IMG/VR virus record: IMGVR_UViG_3300020472_000017
Span: 1 to 64,000 of that record
Reading direction: 5' to 3' (one strand)
From: a virus
DNA: 64,000 nt
The position numbers and the translations under genes were made by a program. Under the pieces are notes generated by a model. It saw only the letters and a program-made list of their open reading frames with translations, made no database searches and had not been told where the DNA came from. How positions within the stretch are numbered: the first letter of the stretch is position 1; every line of letters starts with the position of its first letter. Below, one piece after another: positions 18,601 through 28,600 of this stretch.

Positions 18601-20019
18601 AAGACAGAAGTTTGATGTACCAAGTCCAAAGTCTTCGCCAGTTGGCACCATCAAGTTATCCTGAGTACCATCAAATAAGAATGATGCAGTACCGAATTTC
18701 TTTTGAGCAGTATCTATCTGTGTGTCACCAAACCTACTTAATACCTTTACTGGTTTGAGTGAAGTTGTGAATATACCAGTTCCCTTACCACTAATATAGA
18801 TGTAAGTTCCATCATTACTATCAATAACTCCACGTCCTACTGCCTTCTTGTAAGTTACGTTGTTGGCAGTGATTGTACCAGATGCTGCATCAGTATAAGT
18901 GAACGTATTAGCATCTACTACAGTTACTTGATAGAAATTATCTGTAGCACCACCACTAATATGGTCTGCATAGATGTAATCATTACTTGCTAAACCATGA
19001 CCAGTTCTTGTTAAAGTAACTGTGGTTCCAGAACGAACATATGTACCAGACTGGAATCCATCTTCCAACTGATAAACTATCTCTGCAGCAGAGAATGTTC
19101 CACTAGTACCACCAAGTTTTAAACGAGTTTTACCAGCACCATACTTACCTGTTGCACCCTGAAGACCTTTAATACCTTCAGCAGCAAAGTAAATAAATCC
19201 ATTTAACCACTCAACACGAACACCATTAGTACAAAGTATACCAATAGAGTTTGGAACTATGAACGTACACTCATTAAAGAGTACAGCAGCGTGTTGTGAA
19301 GCAGCATTAATCTGAGCACCATCTAGCTTAGCACCACGTCCAGCATCTCCTTGAGCGAAACCATAAGGATCAGCACCAGAAGTTACACTACCTTTAGTAG
19401 ATACAGTACATCTTTCTACATAAGGACTTCTATCTGAGTTTAATGAAGAAACAAGTTCAAATGCATATCCGTCATCATTACCACTATCATAGAAAAAATC
19501 TTTAATAGTCAAATCGGAGACATGACAATCTCCTGAAAGCTTAAAAGCAGTATTACTTTGAGTTACACTTGTAGGTTTAACTGATGTTGCACGTAAATTA
19601 GTACCACGTAAAGTAACCCCATCAGGAACTGTCATGGGGAAGACTTCTTGATATTCTCCTGGAGATACTAAAATACTGTCACCAGAAGTGGCAGTAGCAA
19701 GTGCTTTAGTTATTGTTAAAAATGCAGTATCTGGATGCTTACCACCAGCACCAGAGTTTGCTAATGTAGTAGTATCAGCACCATTCTTCGAGACATAATA
19801 AGTGCTACCAGGACCATTTGTAATGTCCGTGGCAAGCATTGCAGTAGTAACCTCACCTGTATTAGGTTTTTGGTTTGCAATTTCGACTATTGCTGCGCCA
19901 TTTCTGGCGTATAATTTTTGATCGGCTATATTTACCGCAACTTCCCCGTCTTCTAAATTAGAAGTCGTCGGGACTGTTGTCGCTGTTGTCGATCTTTTGA
20001 GCTTGATTCTCGTTGCCAT
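12673..20019 (-). CDS. Giant tail fibre, 2448 aa, with beta-helix, LamG-like and cupredoxin-like parts
   Basis: The N-terminus (MATRIKLKRSTTATTVP...LEDGEVAVNI) matches the short fibre-attachment motif common in cyanophage fibres. Residues about 90-250 (YYVSKNGADTTT...SPGEYQEVFP) look like a pectate-lyase-type right-handed beta-helix. Residues about 460-620 (FGTASFLFDGTQDNLMVP...GWIDEVRFSKGAARF) resemble a LamG/concanavalin-like jelly roll. Residues about 880-1300 hold 'GGSGY..PTV.ISGGSGTGA' beta repeats. Residues about 1400-1490 look like a cupredoxin: His in 'GHPL', then Cys-Ser-Ser-His and a Met four residues after that His. The C-terminal half is beta-rich and ends in YTTTKVKV. The start overlaps the preceding coiled-coil gene by 62 bp. 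I infer a virion adhesin with glycan-binding capacity. Confidence 0.9.
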   Translation of the reverse strand: MATRIKLKRSTTATTVPTTSNLEDGEVAVNIADQKLYARNGAAIVEIANQKPNTGEVTTAMLATDITNGPGSTYYVSKNGADTTTLANSGAGGKHPDTAFLTITKALATATSGDSILVSPGEYQEVFPMTVPDGVTLRGTNLRATSVKPTSVTQSNTAFKLSGDCHVSDLTIKDFFYDSGNDDGYAFELVSSLNSDRSPYVERCTVSTKGSVTSGADPYGFAQGDAGRGAKLDGAQINAASQHAAVLFNECTFIVPNSIGILCTNGVRVEWLNGFIYFAAEGIKGLQGATGKYGAGKTRLKLGGTSGTFSAAEIVYQLEDGFQSGTYVRSGTTVTLTRTGHGLASNDYIYADHISGGATDNFYQVTVVDANTFTYTDAASGTITANNVTYKKAVGRGVIDSNDGTYIYISGKGTGIFTTSLKPVKVLSRFGDTQIDTAQKKFGTASFLFDGTQDNLMVPTGEDFGLGTSNFCLEAFVRPNSVTGIQHIFDLRDASATDTAGKLYLNGTALHYGVGNSSTLSGGTLAIGTWYHVAVARNGGTTKLFLDGTELATGADTNDYGSTKPVAIGSNYDTSAPAEALNGWIDEVRFSKGAARFTGAFTPTTSEYTSDNNTVLLLHGNGTDASTTFTDESGGTSDVRSNGGDSATSVVTADYSEFGCEVRALSSTNVYGTKGAVADGAGTKLNLTAHQFAYVGAGSDYTNDPSLAVQANEVEELNNGKVFYSSTDHKGDFRVGTAFTVDQQTGNVQFEATSTAQSAANITLTDGTGTTNIYPAYVETGNLRLAGNSLTSTAGKIILDPAGDEDITLNGQVVCPENIYFDSNRLASILGTGNSSCAFTVGTYAQAGFSSYGIFSNRNFGVNKKSLNDTGTGLTITNEGTGYTPGAYTAQILSNPDQVATATATLSANGAIGTINITNGGSLYTHNPTVAANLTPVTGTTAFIASMGDTGDVGIIAVASGGAGYSTPTGTFTAPPDREFDANTAIANNAITYTTNNFRDGDKVIYDNNTNSDLTNLTNGTTYYVVNRNTTTFTIQLAATSGGTPIALTATGAQEMHIIRGFTAVAGAVTVAAGAITAVAISDRGSGYTIGSSPTLTMSETGGGVTDATFTITLGTDITSVSTTGDGVYASIPTLSFTNDTNDTTGSGAAATVANLTFTVASVTLSNGGYGYSSVPIVSFSGGGTPTNDAVATATLDTELGQVGSVALTQAGEGYSSTPTVVISGGSGTGGTAGINILPVGGNITAAGSGYVAGTYANVSFTGGSGTNAAATFTVRGLFGTITGGSGYTASEYNQIDVVNLNRAATWPVTVAARHKIPCVTSGITGTVNVGDTATGATSGATGTVTDVGNATAGIDSFVYVTVTSGVYQAAEVVNFTSGGSLTTSGLPEDINRYFINIGAGAVEAPDLTMIRGNTYRFDMSDATVAGHPLVLDATSQAATSEWATFSYGTPGNAGAYVDVMCKASATIGATAYYECSSHGRPMSENATINVTTGTAGESGSGAQLDITVVGGAVTAATFSTGMQGSGYNVGDVLVASSDTLIGNGTGFQYTITGNDTGIFSVTDIQASGSGYAVNDQLSVADADVGNSGVGAGFVFTVTKAGYADSATIAEGNGGSGFFSGQTVVFDTLQFGGMGAGSNFAMVANDIVTTSITTIAGDGSLTSGNFNFSTTGTLTVGTGTTSTLSSDTLSTTNVQASGNATISTDATVGGTFGVTGISTFSGNIAANGTDNFIENARISIQSGGTAAAPTITLSNEPTTGIYRSAADEFSIAHGGVQKHVINGTSIQTAGDIIADSTIGNAAPFFKVDSTAETLTVGSANAGLVLNNAAVLTADGQDANIPVTITPKGTGDMVITGAADREFQVNDGNLANKKFFVDTQTGDTEITGSLKIDEKLKFQTNSIENADIGGTNSFGEILTVAVTGTGTGYTDGSYSACTVTATTGIGTAATFDVTVSGGAITAATVTAAAKGHNYHVGDEITFNPATIGGGSGNTVTITDTQGQGIVLKPGGGKSAYVKSTGSLIIPAGTTNQRPLTNDRIAGAIRFNSTQQQFEGYNGNDFVSLGGVRDVDQDTYILTESSPNADEDTFEFFAAGINNLSLNNTTLAFKTNMTGTTYATSHLATVTGGYTLKGTLYDVNPLNVLVESQNIVSVRAKKDLEVTGGLRLRNVPAQGVAATLDPATLTQVATSYTASQTFTGVTTASSVEGSGATLDIVVDGAGTVTTVTINAGGTGYEAASSPSAGNGEVLRVLGTALGGLTPSQDVTIRVDTISSASTPYTRNDILLQDYITRLDAKAFIALDSNASECKWKINRNWQAGGTESYLTVFDSTADFVELDDCRVEGGQMTSFASNASITAFDKTAYKGAKTLITIESDDGKVQMFEVTAVCSAAGTVAHATVTNSITSDNDLMDATVAVAANNVNISLNKSSAATSSTSFTGRYTTTKVKV

Positions 20020-20161
20020 TTGTTATAGCATCACTAGGTTGTTCGCTTATACTATTTAACTGACTTTGCAGATCCTGTATCTGCGCTTCCAGCATCACAT
20101 TAATAAGGGTCAACTCAGATACTTTTTTTTGTAATGTAGCAATAACAATTTGTCCGTTCAT
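19958..20161 (-). CDS. Small coiled-coil protein, 67 aa
   Basis: The ATG at 20161 abuts the stop of the 561-aa fibre gene. Residues about 1-40 (MNGQIVIATLQKKVSELTLINVMLEAQIQDL) show heptad-like hydrophobic spacing expected of a trimeric or dimeric coiled coil. The tail is acidic, Asn/Gln-rich and probably disordered. It overlaps the start of the 2448-aa fibre gene by 62 bp in another frame. Tiny coiled-coil genes are common between cyanophage fibre genes, and a fibre-assembly or hinge role is my inference. No family recognised. Confidence 0.7.
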   Translation of the reverse strand: MNGQIVIATLQKKVSELTLINVMLEAQIQDLQSQLNSISEQPSDAITNGNENQAQKIDNSDNSPDDF

Positions 20162-21847
20162 TTAGAAAGTTCCACCATCTATTGTGTTTGTCCATACAGG
20201 AACTCCACCACTAGTTACTGTTAGTATCTGATAAGATTCAGCTACGTCAGGAGCAGATCCAGGAGTAGACATATTAGCAGCTCCAGTTACTTGTAAAGCA
20301 CCTGCAGCATTACCATATATGATACCATTTTGAGTGAATGTACTAGCACCAGTACCACCGTATTCAACTACGAGGTCGTTATCTAGTTCTAGATCACCAA
20401 TAAGAACAGTACCACGGTTTCCAGTTACCCCGAATACAGTACCTGTGTCAGTTGCTTCTTCAATGAATGTCCAAGCACCTGCACCATCGTTACCACCTGT
20501 ACGGTCATAACCGAAGAAACCAAACTTGTTAGTTCCAGAAGCATTGTAGTGTACTTTAACACCACGATCCATTGCATCATCAGCACCTCTAACTGTAACT
20601 AGAGTAGCACCTACAACTTGGTCAGCAGTGATTGCTGCACTTAATGTAAGTGTTTTTGTGCCTGTATTGATAGCAGAGATTGTAGTTCCACCAGGAATAC
20701 CAGTACCAGTTATAGTGTCATTCACTTGTAACTGTTCTACAGCATCAACCTGAACAGCAACTGTTGCATTACCTGCAAAGGTAGCTAGTGTTTTAACTGT
20801 GACAGGTGTAGTAGGATCACCCAATTCAATAGTAGGATCGTTAACACTCATTGAAGCAGAGTTAACAGTCGTTGTAGTACCATCAATTTGAAGATCACCT
20901 TTAATTATGACCAAACCATCAGCGTCTCCACCTGCAGGATATGGGTCAATAATCAATTCTTGTATACTATTAATAGTGGAAAGTGTATTTCCATCTAATT
21001 TCAGATTGTCAATTTCAATTTGACCAGTCTGAGATGTATTACCAGTAATGTTTGTTAGACCATTAAAGGTAACTTGGTTTTGGAAGGTTGTAGTTGCATT
21101 AACTTCCAGTGTATCTGTGTTTGCAGTACCAAGAACTGTGTTGTCATCAACCTTAAAGTCCTTAACCCATGCAGTTGCACCAACACCAATACCACCAGCA
21201 AAGGTTACAGATGCAGTTGCTACGTTGGAAGCATCAGTTGTATCTGCATAGTTTGCAGTAACACCAACAGCATAGTTCCAGTCAGCACCTTCAACCTGTA
21301 CTTTATCTGTTGTTGTTTCATCGTAGTAGATAGAAGCATCCTTTGTATTACCGAAGTGAAGCTTCATATCATCAGCGATACGCAGGTCGGGGGTTCCTGT
21401 TACACGCTTGATATCTACAACAGCATCAGAATCGTTAAATACAAACTCTACATCACCTGTAGTACCAAATTCTAGTTCTTGTCCATCTTCGATGACAAGT
21501 TTACCTGTACCATTTGCTCTGAATATAAGGTCAGTATCTGTGGTAGCAGTTGTAATGACGTTAGCATTCAAGTTAATGTCATCAACATTCCAAGTATCTA
21601 CCTTTGAATTACTGTCTACAATAACAGCAGAAGCAGCAGTAAGAGTTCCATGAACATGATCCAACATGTCTGTGAAATATCTACCACCAACTACTTGAGC
21701 AGCACTACTATTATCACCAACGAATAAACGGTCACCCGAATTCGCTTGTGTACCAGATCCACCAGTAGTTATGGCTAACTCACCATATGTAATGGTTCCT
21801 GGTGCAGTTGTTCCAGTACTCCTTTTAATTAGGATATTTGATGCCAT
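20162..21847 (-). CDS. Tail-fibre-like protein, 561 aa
   Basis: The N-terminus (MASNILIKRSTGTTAPGTITYGELAITTGG) is the same fibre N-terminal motif type as in the 2448-aa gene. It is followed by 'GDRLFVGDNSS' and a long run of short beta repeats (LIFRANGTGKLVIEDGQELEFGTTGDVEF), a pattern I know from cyanophage tail-fibre proteins. It ends in 'GVPVWTNTIDGGTF', close to the 'INGGSF' end of the 73-aa protein upstream, so the two may share an end motif. The start overlaps the 73-aa gene's stop, which fits translational coupling. I see no enzymatic domain. I infer a fibre or adaptor subunit; the stoichiometry and receptor are unknown. Confidence 0.85.
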   Translation of the reverse strand: MASNILIKRSTGTTAPGTITYGELAITTGGSGTQANSGDRLFVGDNSSAAQVVGGRYFTDMLDHVHGTLTAASAVIVDSNSKVDTWNVDDINLNANVITTATTDTDLIFRANGTGKLVIEDGQELEFGTTGDVEFVFNDSDAVVDIKRVTGTPDLRIADDMKLHFGNTKDASIYYDETTTDKVQVEGADWNYAVGVTANYADTTDASNVATASVTFAGGIGVGATAWVKDFKVDDNTVLGTANTDTLEVNATTTFQNQVTFNGLTNITGNTSQTGQIEIDNLKLDGNTLSTINSIQELIIDPYPAGGDADGLVIIKGDLQIDGTTTTVNSASMSVNDPTIELGDPTTPVTVKTLATFAGNATVAVQVDAVEQLQVNDTITGTGIPGGTTISAINTGTKTLTLSAAITADQVVGATLVTVRGADDAMDRGVKVHYNASGTNKFGFFGYDRTGGNDGAGAWTFIEEATDTGTVFGVTGNRGTVLIGDLELDNDLVVEYGGTGASTFTQNGIIYGNAAGALQVTGAANMSTPGSAPDVAESYQILTVTSGGVPVWTNTIDGGTF

Positions 21848-22068
21848 CAGAAGCTACCCCCGTTGATAGTGATGTCGTTTAAAATGTTTGTTGGTACAAA
21901 TTTTGTATCTGCAGCAGAATAAACTAGCACTGCACCATTTGCTAGTCCTCCTTGAGAAGTGTCTGTTAAATCTACATCGGACATTCCTCCGATAGTACCG
22001 CCGCCACCACCAGTAGCGACTCTAGTTACTCTGGGGACCGATTGGTCTCCAAATCTAAGTCTTGCCAT
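21847..22068 (-). CDS. Small fibre-associated protein, 73 aa
   Basis: MARLRFGDQSVPRVTRVATGGGGG, a glycine hinge, then 'VDLTDTSQGGLANGAVLVYSAADTKFVPTNIL' and 'ITINGGSF'. The segment 'NGAVLVYSAADTKFVPTN' is a short beta unit that recurs in cyanophage fibre-tip and connector proteins. The start codon overlaps the stop of the 112-aa gene (TAATG), and its stop overlaps the start of the 561-aa fibre gene, so the three are probably translated together. I infer a structural accessory of the fibre; no enzymatic motif is visible. Confidence 0.75.
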   Translation of the reverse strand: MARLRFGDQSVPRVTRVATGGGGGTIGGMSDVDLTDTSQGGLANGAVLVYSAADTKFVPTNILNDITINGGSF

Positions 22069-22406
22069 TAGACAGTTACCCCCTCAAGTACGCTGACAGA
22101 TCCTTCCAGAACTCTGGATTTTATACCAGAAGTTGCTGTAATAACAACATCATATACGTAACGACCACTCTTCATCGCGGCAGTTTGGGCATTCGTTAGA
22201 GACAATTGTATTTGTCCAGCAGTAGCAGGAGATAAAATCGCTGCTGTTACTGTAGTAGAAGAACTACTTGTATAGTGTTTCTTTATCTTACAAGCAACTG
22301 TATATCCAGTCAGATTGAATACTGTCCCATTATCGTTTTCAATGGTGAAATCGATAATAAAGTCAGAACCTTGATAGATTAACAGGTTGGATACAGCAGA
22401 AGCCAT
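22068..22406 (-). CDS. Beta-sandwich structural protein, 112 aa
   Basis: MASAVSNLLIYQGSDFIIDFTIENDNGTVFNLTGYTVACKIKKHY with 'GQIQLSLTNAQTAAMKSGRYVYDVVIT'. This layout (a stretch with 'G.DF.ID...NDNGTV.NLTGY' and then 'SGRYVYDV') resembles the small beta-sandwich domains found at the attachment ends of phage fibres and baseplates (BppU-N-like); I hold that likeness loosely. A late-promoter box lies 22 bp upstream. It starts the group of small fibre-associated genes and is joined to the 73-aa gene by a TAATG overlap. Confidence 0.75.
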   Translation of the reverse strand: MASAVSNLLIYQGSDFIIDFTIENDNGTVFNLTGYTVACKIKKHYTSSSSTTVTAAILSPATAGQIQLSLTNAQTAAMKSGRYVYDVVITATSGIKSRVLEGSVSVLEGVTV

Positions 22407-22428
22407 TCTCTAATAGAATCCTAAGTAT

Positions 22429-22436
22429 TATTTAGC
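22429..22436 (-). promoter_or_regulatory. Late promoter box GCTAAATA
   Basis: TATTTAGC on the plus strand reads GCTAAATA on the minus strand, upstream of the 22406 start. A second near-match, GATAAATA, lies at 22444-22451 inside the end of the preceding gene. Both fit the T4-like late consensus apart from the first two bases. Confidence 0.5.
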
Positions 22437-22442
22437 TTAACT

Positions 22443-22667
22443 CTATTTATCCGCTTTCTCAACCAAAGTTTTCACAAGTGCCTTAAGCTCTGCTACTTCA
22501 CCCTTTAACGTAGTCATTTCCTCGTTCTTCCTCTTTGTTTCCCTACGAGCTCTCTTATATGCTTCGTATGCAGTAACATCAGTATTGATTATTGCATTAG
22601 ACGAAGGATCCCTACCAAGTTGATTATGACCATCAACAGGGATCAGTTCAATTATATCTCTATCCAT
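22443..22667 (-). CDS. Small coiled-coil protein, 74 aa
   Basis: MDRDIIELIPVDGHNQLGRDPSSNAIINTDVTAYEAYKRARRETKRKNEEMTTLKGEVAELKALVKTLVEKADK in full, described here by parts: a short N-terminal beta or loop segment, then from about residue 30 a highly charged helix with clear heptads (LKGEVAELKALVKTLVEKA). The ATG overlaps the stop of the 2227-aa gene by one base. Proteins with 'VDGHNxLxRD...AIIN' followed by a helix occur next to cyanophage structural genes. A virion-assembly or virion-component role is inferred. Confidence 0.75.
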   Translation of the reverse strand: MDRDIIELIPVDGHNQLGRDPSSNAIINTDVTAYEAYKRARRETKRKNEEMTTLKGEVAELKALVKTLVEKADK

Positions 22668-25600
22668 TATGCAAGTGCTATTGCTCTAAAGTCCTTAACC
22701 CTAGGTATGTATGGTTGATTATAACCAAGAAGACTAATCTTAACCTGGAATGCATCAAAGTCATTAGTTTCTTCTATAGTAAACTCATAATCAGTAAATG
22801 TGATTAGATCATTCTGTGGAATTAGCTTTCCGTTATCTGGAACACCAGTAGTGTTAAAGAATTCAAATGGTAGATCATCAAGATTACCAGCATAACCAAC
22901 TGGAACTAACTTATACATCACTACGATCTTAGATGAATCGAATGTGTTAGCAGCAAGCATAACCTTAAGTCCACTAGCACTCTTCTCTAATCTTGCAACC
23001 TTAGTAATATAGTTACCAGCACATTCCCCACCAACACCTGTAGTTGGGGTAATATTATTATATACGTTTGAGGTTGTAATGATTGCACATTGAGTTAAGT
23101 CAACAACTGGAGAAAGGTGAGATACTTCAGAACTTATATCCAATTCCATAGTGAATGACTTGGCACTACTCATTCTATTGATTTCATTCAACTGGTTAGC
23201 AATAACCTTAGTAGATGGGAAGTAATTCTCCTCACCAATTGTAATGTCATTGTAAATTGTATCCTTAACAAATGAAGTCTCTGCAGTATTTCCAGCTGGG
23301 AAAGGTCCACAAGAGGTACCACTAGTACCAAGAACTCTAGCAACAATGCTAGTCTTAGGTTCTACCTGACTTTGAACTTGTGGTGTAAGAACATCCCAAG
23401 GAATATTCTGAGATACTAGTATATTTGTTCCACCAGAGTTAATACTCTTACCAGCATTCTTATTAGTAATCTTCAAGTTGTAACTATGAGGACTATTAAT
23501 TGAAACTACACCACCAGTTGTACTGTTATGAGTTGAGTTAATTAATGTTAGAGGAATACCGCATAGGTTATAACATTCAACCACTGCATTATCAGCATGT
23601 GCTAATCCAGTTCCAGAACCTGCAGCTCCACTATATGCTCTACCTGCAGAGTTAATAGTAATAACATTACCAGCAATACCTTCGTATGCAATGATTTCAT
23701 CACCACTTCCATCCTCTTGGGTACCAAGTATCCTAAGGAATCCAAGGTTTGAATTGCTTACTGCAGATCCACCAATAGTTGTGTGGAAATTACTTGCATC
23801 ATCTACAGTCAATGAAAGTCCTGTAGTTGTTAAACCAGCAGCCATATTGACCTTAGTAGGTGCAATCTCTGAGGTTACTCCACTCATCTCAACATAGTTA
23901 AGACCAGATTGCATACCATGATTACTATGGAACACTCTAATCTGATCACTACCAGATGTTGTCTGTAGTGAATTAGGTCCAAGGTTCAAATAACCACCAT
24001 TTCCTTCTCCAAGCTGTGCATTCTCAAGAATAAGTCTTGAAGGTGATGCCGTGGATGGAAGAGTGAATTCTGCTCTATAGATCTTAAACATAAGATCTTC
24101 ATACTGAGAAGGTGTCCAAGTAGATGCGTTCTGTGACTTGAATAGTACACCAATATATGGCTGTTCAGATATCTTCTCACCAGCATGTGCAGCATCAATA
24201 GCATCCTTACCAAGGAGTGAGATGAATACCTTATACTGGTTAGAGTCTGAGGTCAATACAATAGCATGTTCCTTTCTATGTGGAATGTATACAGGAGCTT
24301 GGAATGTAAACGTGGTTGGTTTAGAAGCATCTGTAGATGTAAATACGTCCTCAGGATCTTTAATTACTTTAGAGAATGGTAGAATAGTCTGTGTTGGAGT
24401 ACCATTTTCAACAGTTCTAACATCCAATGAAACAGGAATTTCTGCATCCTTAGTGAAGAAGAATATATCAATCTTAGTAAGGAATACTCCACCTTCAAGA
24501 TTTGAATCTTCAACAAGGAAAGTCTGAGCAAGAGGGTCAACCCATCTAGTCTCTTCTGTTACAGCCTGACTTGAGCTAGTTAATGTCCTAGCATCCTTCA
24601 TGTCTTCTGAAGTTACCCTAGCATTTCTTACAGATATAAGTGTTTCTTGCTGTGTCTGTAAGATACCAGAAGCTGTAAATTCTGCTTCACCACTAGAATC
24701 AGATACACCAACAACCTTACTATCAGTAGAATCATCACTAAGTCTGAATAGTTTAGTACCAGTCTTAAACTTCAAATTACCTTGAACATTAGGAGCATCA
24801 ATAAAGAATGATCCTCTAAGATTACCTTTCTTATCGGTAATTAAATCCTTATTAGAAACTTTAGCAACAGCACCAGATGTCTCTCCAACAATATAATCAT
24901 TAATCTTTGGAGATCCATAATAAGTACCTTTTGCTTGATCTGCTAAAGACTTAGTATCAATATTAACGAAAGATAGATTAGACTTGTAATCACTAATACT
25001 TGTAATATCTGTACCGTCTAATGGTTGAATAGCATACTCATCATTAGGAGCTGCTACTCTTCCCTTAAATCTAAACTTACCATTTCCTTTCTTAACATGG
25101 ATAGTTTCTCCAATCTGGAAAGGAATACTATTTGTTTGAGAATCACTACTAGGATCTTTAATAAGACCAATAACTTTTGGAGTAACAAGCTTCTTAGGAA
25201 TTGCAATTCCATCAAAGAAAGCATAGAACTTAGTTCTTGGCTTTAACTTCTTACAATCGAATTGGATGTTCCTAGAACGCATCCACTGTATGTGTTCAAC
25301 AGAAACAACTCTACTTCCTAAAGATTGCTGTTCAATAACTGGAGTTACTCTATATCTAATACCAGTTCTAGTTTGCTTAGTAGTAGTTGTAGTTGTAGTA
25401 GTAACAGTTCTCCTCTGCTGGAATCTACCTTTACCATGTCCTCTCCAACCACCACGATCAATACCTGTTATTGCACTTCCAGTCCAAGTAGTTTTCCATG
25501 CATTCCAATGTATAGGTGAGAAACCATTCTGATCAGCATTATATTCTCTAACAGTTGTCATGAAGTTTCCTTCTACAACTGGTCCTTTAATAGGACTAAG

Positions 25601-28600
25601 TGTTTTAGTATCTACCCAGTTATCAGTTTCTGGATATAATGCTATGTCACCAGTATATGTGAATACGTTAAATGGGTTAACGTTTTCCACAGCTGATGCA
25701 TATGGCTGATCAATAAGAACAGTAGATGCATATGGGAGTGTAATTACATCATCAGTTTGTGTTACATTAGTGGATGATGTACCATATGTTAATGGAACCT
25801 GTGTTGTATAGTGAGCTGGTCTCAATTGACCTTCTTCAAAATCAACTGATACTCTATAATCAACATGTAAAGTATCACTAGTAGAAAGACTAGCAAAGTT
25901 GTCTACAATAAATCCATTCTTATATCTGCTAAGACCACTAGTATCTCTGATCTCCATACTTGCGGTTTCACCCTCAAGTAATGAAAGTTGAGTGTAGTAC
26001 TCAAGTGTCTTAATTCTATCTTCAAGTACTTGAATATCTCGGAATGTATATCTCTTATAATTCGTCTCTACAATAGTAATATCATCATCAATGTCAAAGA
26101 TATATGGCTTCAATTCCACTGTTGCCAATAACATTGCATCATCAATGTCATCAGGAGCATCAGGATCAGTAGAAGGAGCACCCTTAACTACCTGTACCAC
26201 ACCATCCTTACTCATAAAGATCTTATCTTGCCTTCCAAGATAATACTGAAGACTTATAATAGTAGTATCACCAACTCCTGGTAAACCAGTTAAGTTACCA
26301 GTAAATGCTCTATTATCGAAGTCAAGATACTTAGTAGCACTTAATGTCCATGGAGAAGCAACAGAACCAGATCCAGTGAGCTGTGAAGCTACAATAGGTC
26401 TAAAGTCAATTAAATCTCTTAGTGGTACATCATCATAATCAGGAATAATCTTATACTCAGAAGCAGGATATGAGTCTACTGTATATGGATTAATACCAGC
26501 AGTAGTAAGGAAACGATCAAGAATTACAAAAAGTCTATGTGTAGGTGCTGTATAACCAGCCTTTCTAACAATAGTTGAATAATCATAGTATTGATCTCTC
26601 TGACCATCATCAAGGTCAAAGCTATCAGTTACATCAGTTGATCCAGTATTATTACTACCAGCAACAATCTTAAGAGTAGCATTTGGTCCAGTGATAGTCT
26701 CACCATCAGTGAACTTATCATCTTCTACTGGAAGATAATAAACATAGTTACTTGTAGTAGAAACTACTCTAGCTCTTGATCCAGAAGTATCTCCAGAGAT
26801 AATTTCATCTACTGATACAGTACCAAGTAAGTTTGTATACTGGAAATTGGGAATTATTGGATCATTATCATCTTCTGATTCAAGAATTGCTTTAATCTTG
26901 AATACATCACCAGTACCAAGAGAAATACGATCATCATCTATTCTATATGCATTACCTGTAGTAGCTGTAGTTAAACCATTAGGACTACCACTTACAGTTG
27001 TCTTATCCAACTTGAGAATTCTCATAGTCTCAGTTGTCTTGGCTTTTGCAGATCTATTAGAACTGTATACTGTTACAGTAACATCAATAGTACCATTACC
27101 ACCACCAAGAAGACCTGAAAGTGCAACACTCTGAGTATTTTGTGAAGGGGATCCTGTAGTAAAGTCACCTTCTTCTAGAATATCACCATCACCTGTACCA
27201 GATGTGACACTGACTGTAAAGTCATCACCATCATCAGCATCCCTAATTGTCAAACCTGATCCTACATCAACAGTAGCAGCACCACTAGTTACAGATATGT
27301 TTGTAAGAGTAGTCCTAAAGTATCCTGCAGGGTTCTGAGTATTGTTATTATTTGTATTCTTTAATGCTTCATATCCAAGAGGTGTTAATAGTTGCCTATT
27401 AGTTGCTTCCTTAACCTCTGGACGTGTTCTAACTACAGGACTGGTAAGTGCACCATTAGCAATATTATGTGGTCCTAAGCTTGTAATATTGAAATTATAC
27501 GCATCAGTAACAGCACTAACTGTTGCTTTCTGAGGTAAATTGTTATTTGAGAACTCAACAACATCCCCAACTTTTAACTGTGTATTAAAGTTAGAAAGGG
27601 TTGCTGTAATAGTACCTGTAGCACCTGCACCAGTACCAGATACAGTAGACAGAATAGGACCAGAACCAGGTAATGCTACCTTGACATCTAATACAGAATC
27701 AGCAGTACCACCACCTGAATTGAATGCATATGATTTTACATCACTGAAACTATAATTTTTAGTTCCACTTGATGCAATAGTACCATGAGTAGCACCACCA
27801 CTATTATTAACTTTTAGGACTTCTCCATCCTGGAAAGTACCATTAACCTGGTAAAGATATCCAGTAGTACCAGAACCCGATTGTACGAAACCTGTTGCCC
27901 CTGACGTTGCTCCATAGATCCTCCTACCATTTGTCCAAGTAGCACTACCAGTGCAAATAATTTGTGTATATAATTGAGTATCTGAAAGATTTGCTCTATA
28001 AAGAGTAGTCTGGGTATTCTTTGCACCAGATTCAAAAGAGAAATTAAGTACTCTTGCTTTACCTATAACAGTACCAGCAGGAGTTCCTGGTGTACTTGTT
28101 ACGGTATCTCTGAGTTCAATAGTTTCATATAACGAAGGCATTTGGTGCTGATTCGTCATAAAGACGTAATTACCAAAGCTTGATGTAATAGACTGATTAG
28201 TAACAGTATCAAAAGTTCTTGGCTTAACTACATCCTTATAAGTTGTAGATAGTCTTTCTGTTCTATATCCAGAAATATATGCAGAACCACCAGATAATTG
28301 AATAGCTATATTATCTTCACTAGCCGCATTACCATCACCAGTAGTAGCCCCTGCAGCATATACACCATTATTAAATCCATCATCAAGGTTCTCTCTTGCA
28401 TCTACAGAGAACTTCTTAACATAATAGTTTCCAGATTCTTCTTTAGTTCTAGTAGCGAGGATATCATTAATAAATCCAAGATCACTACGTTCTACTTTCT
28501 TCTGAATCTTACCAATATTGGTTCTAAGAAGTTCAATAAAGTCAGCAGCATTAGGATCTGATGGTAACTTCTTAACTAGAGTTAAGTTAACTTTAAACCT

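Noticed and set aside
12900-19000. Many plus-strand frames of 60-105 codons opposite the 2448-aa fibre gene
   Set aside because: They follow from the Thr/Ala/Gly-rich codon bias of the fibre on the other strand and lack ribosome-binding sites.
25325-25519. A Ser/Cys-rich plus-strand frame opposite the DUF4815 gene
   Set aside because: It is the complement of the threonine tract and biased codons of the real gene; no start signal or promoter supports it.
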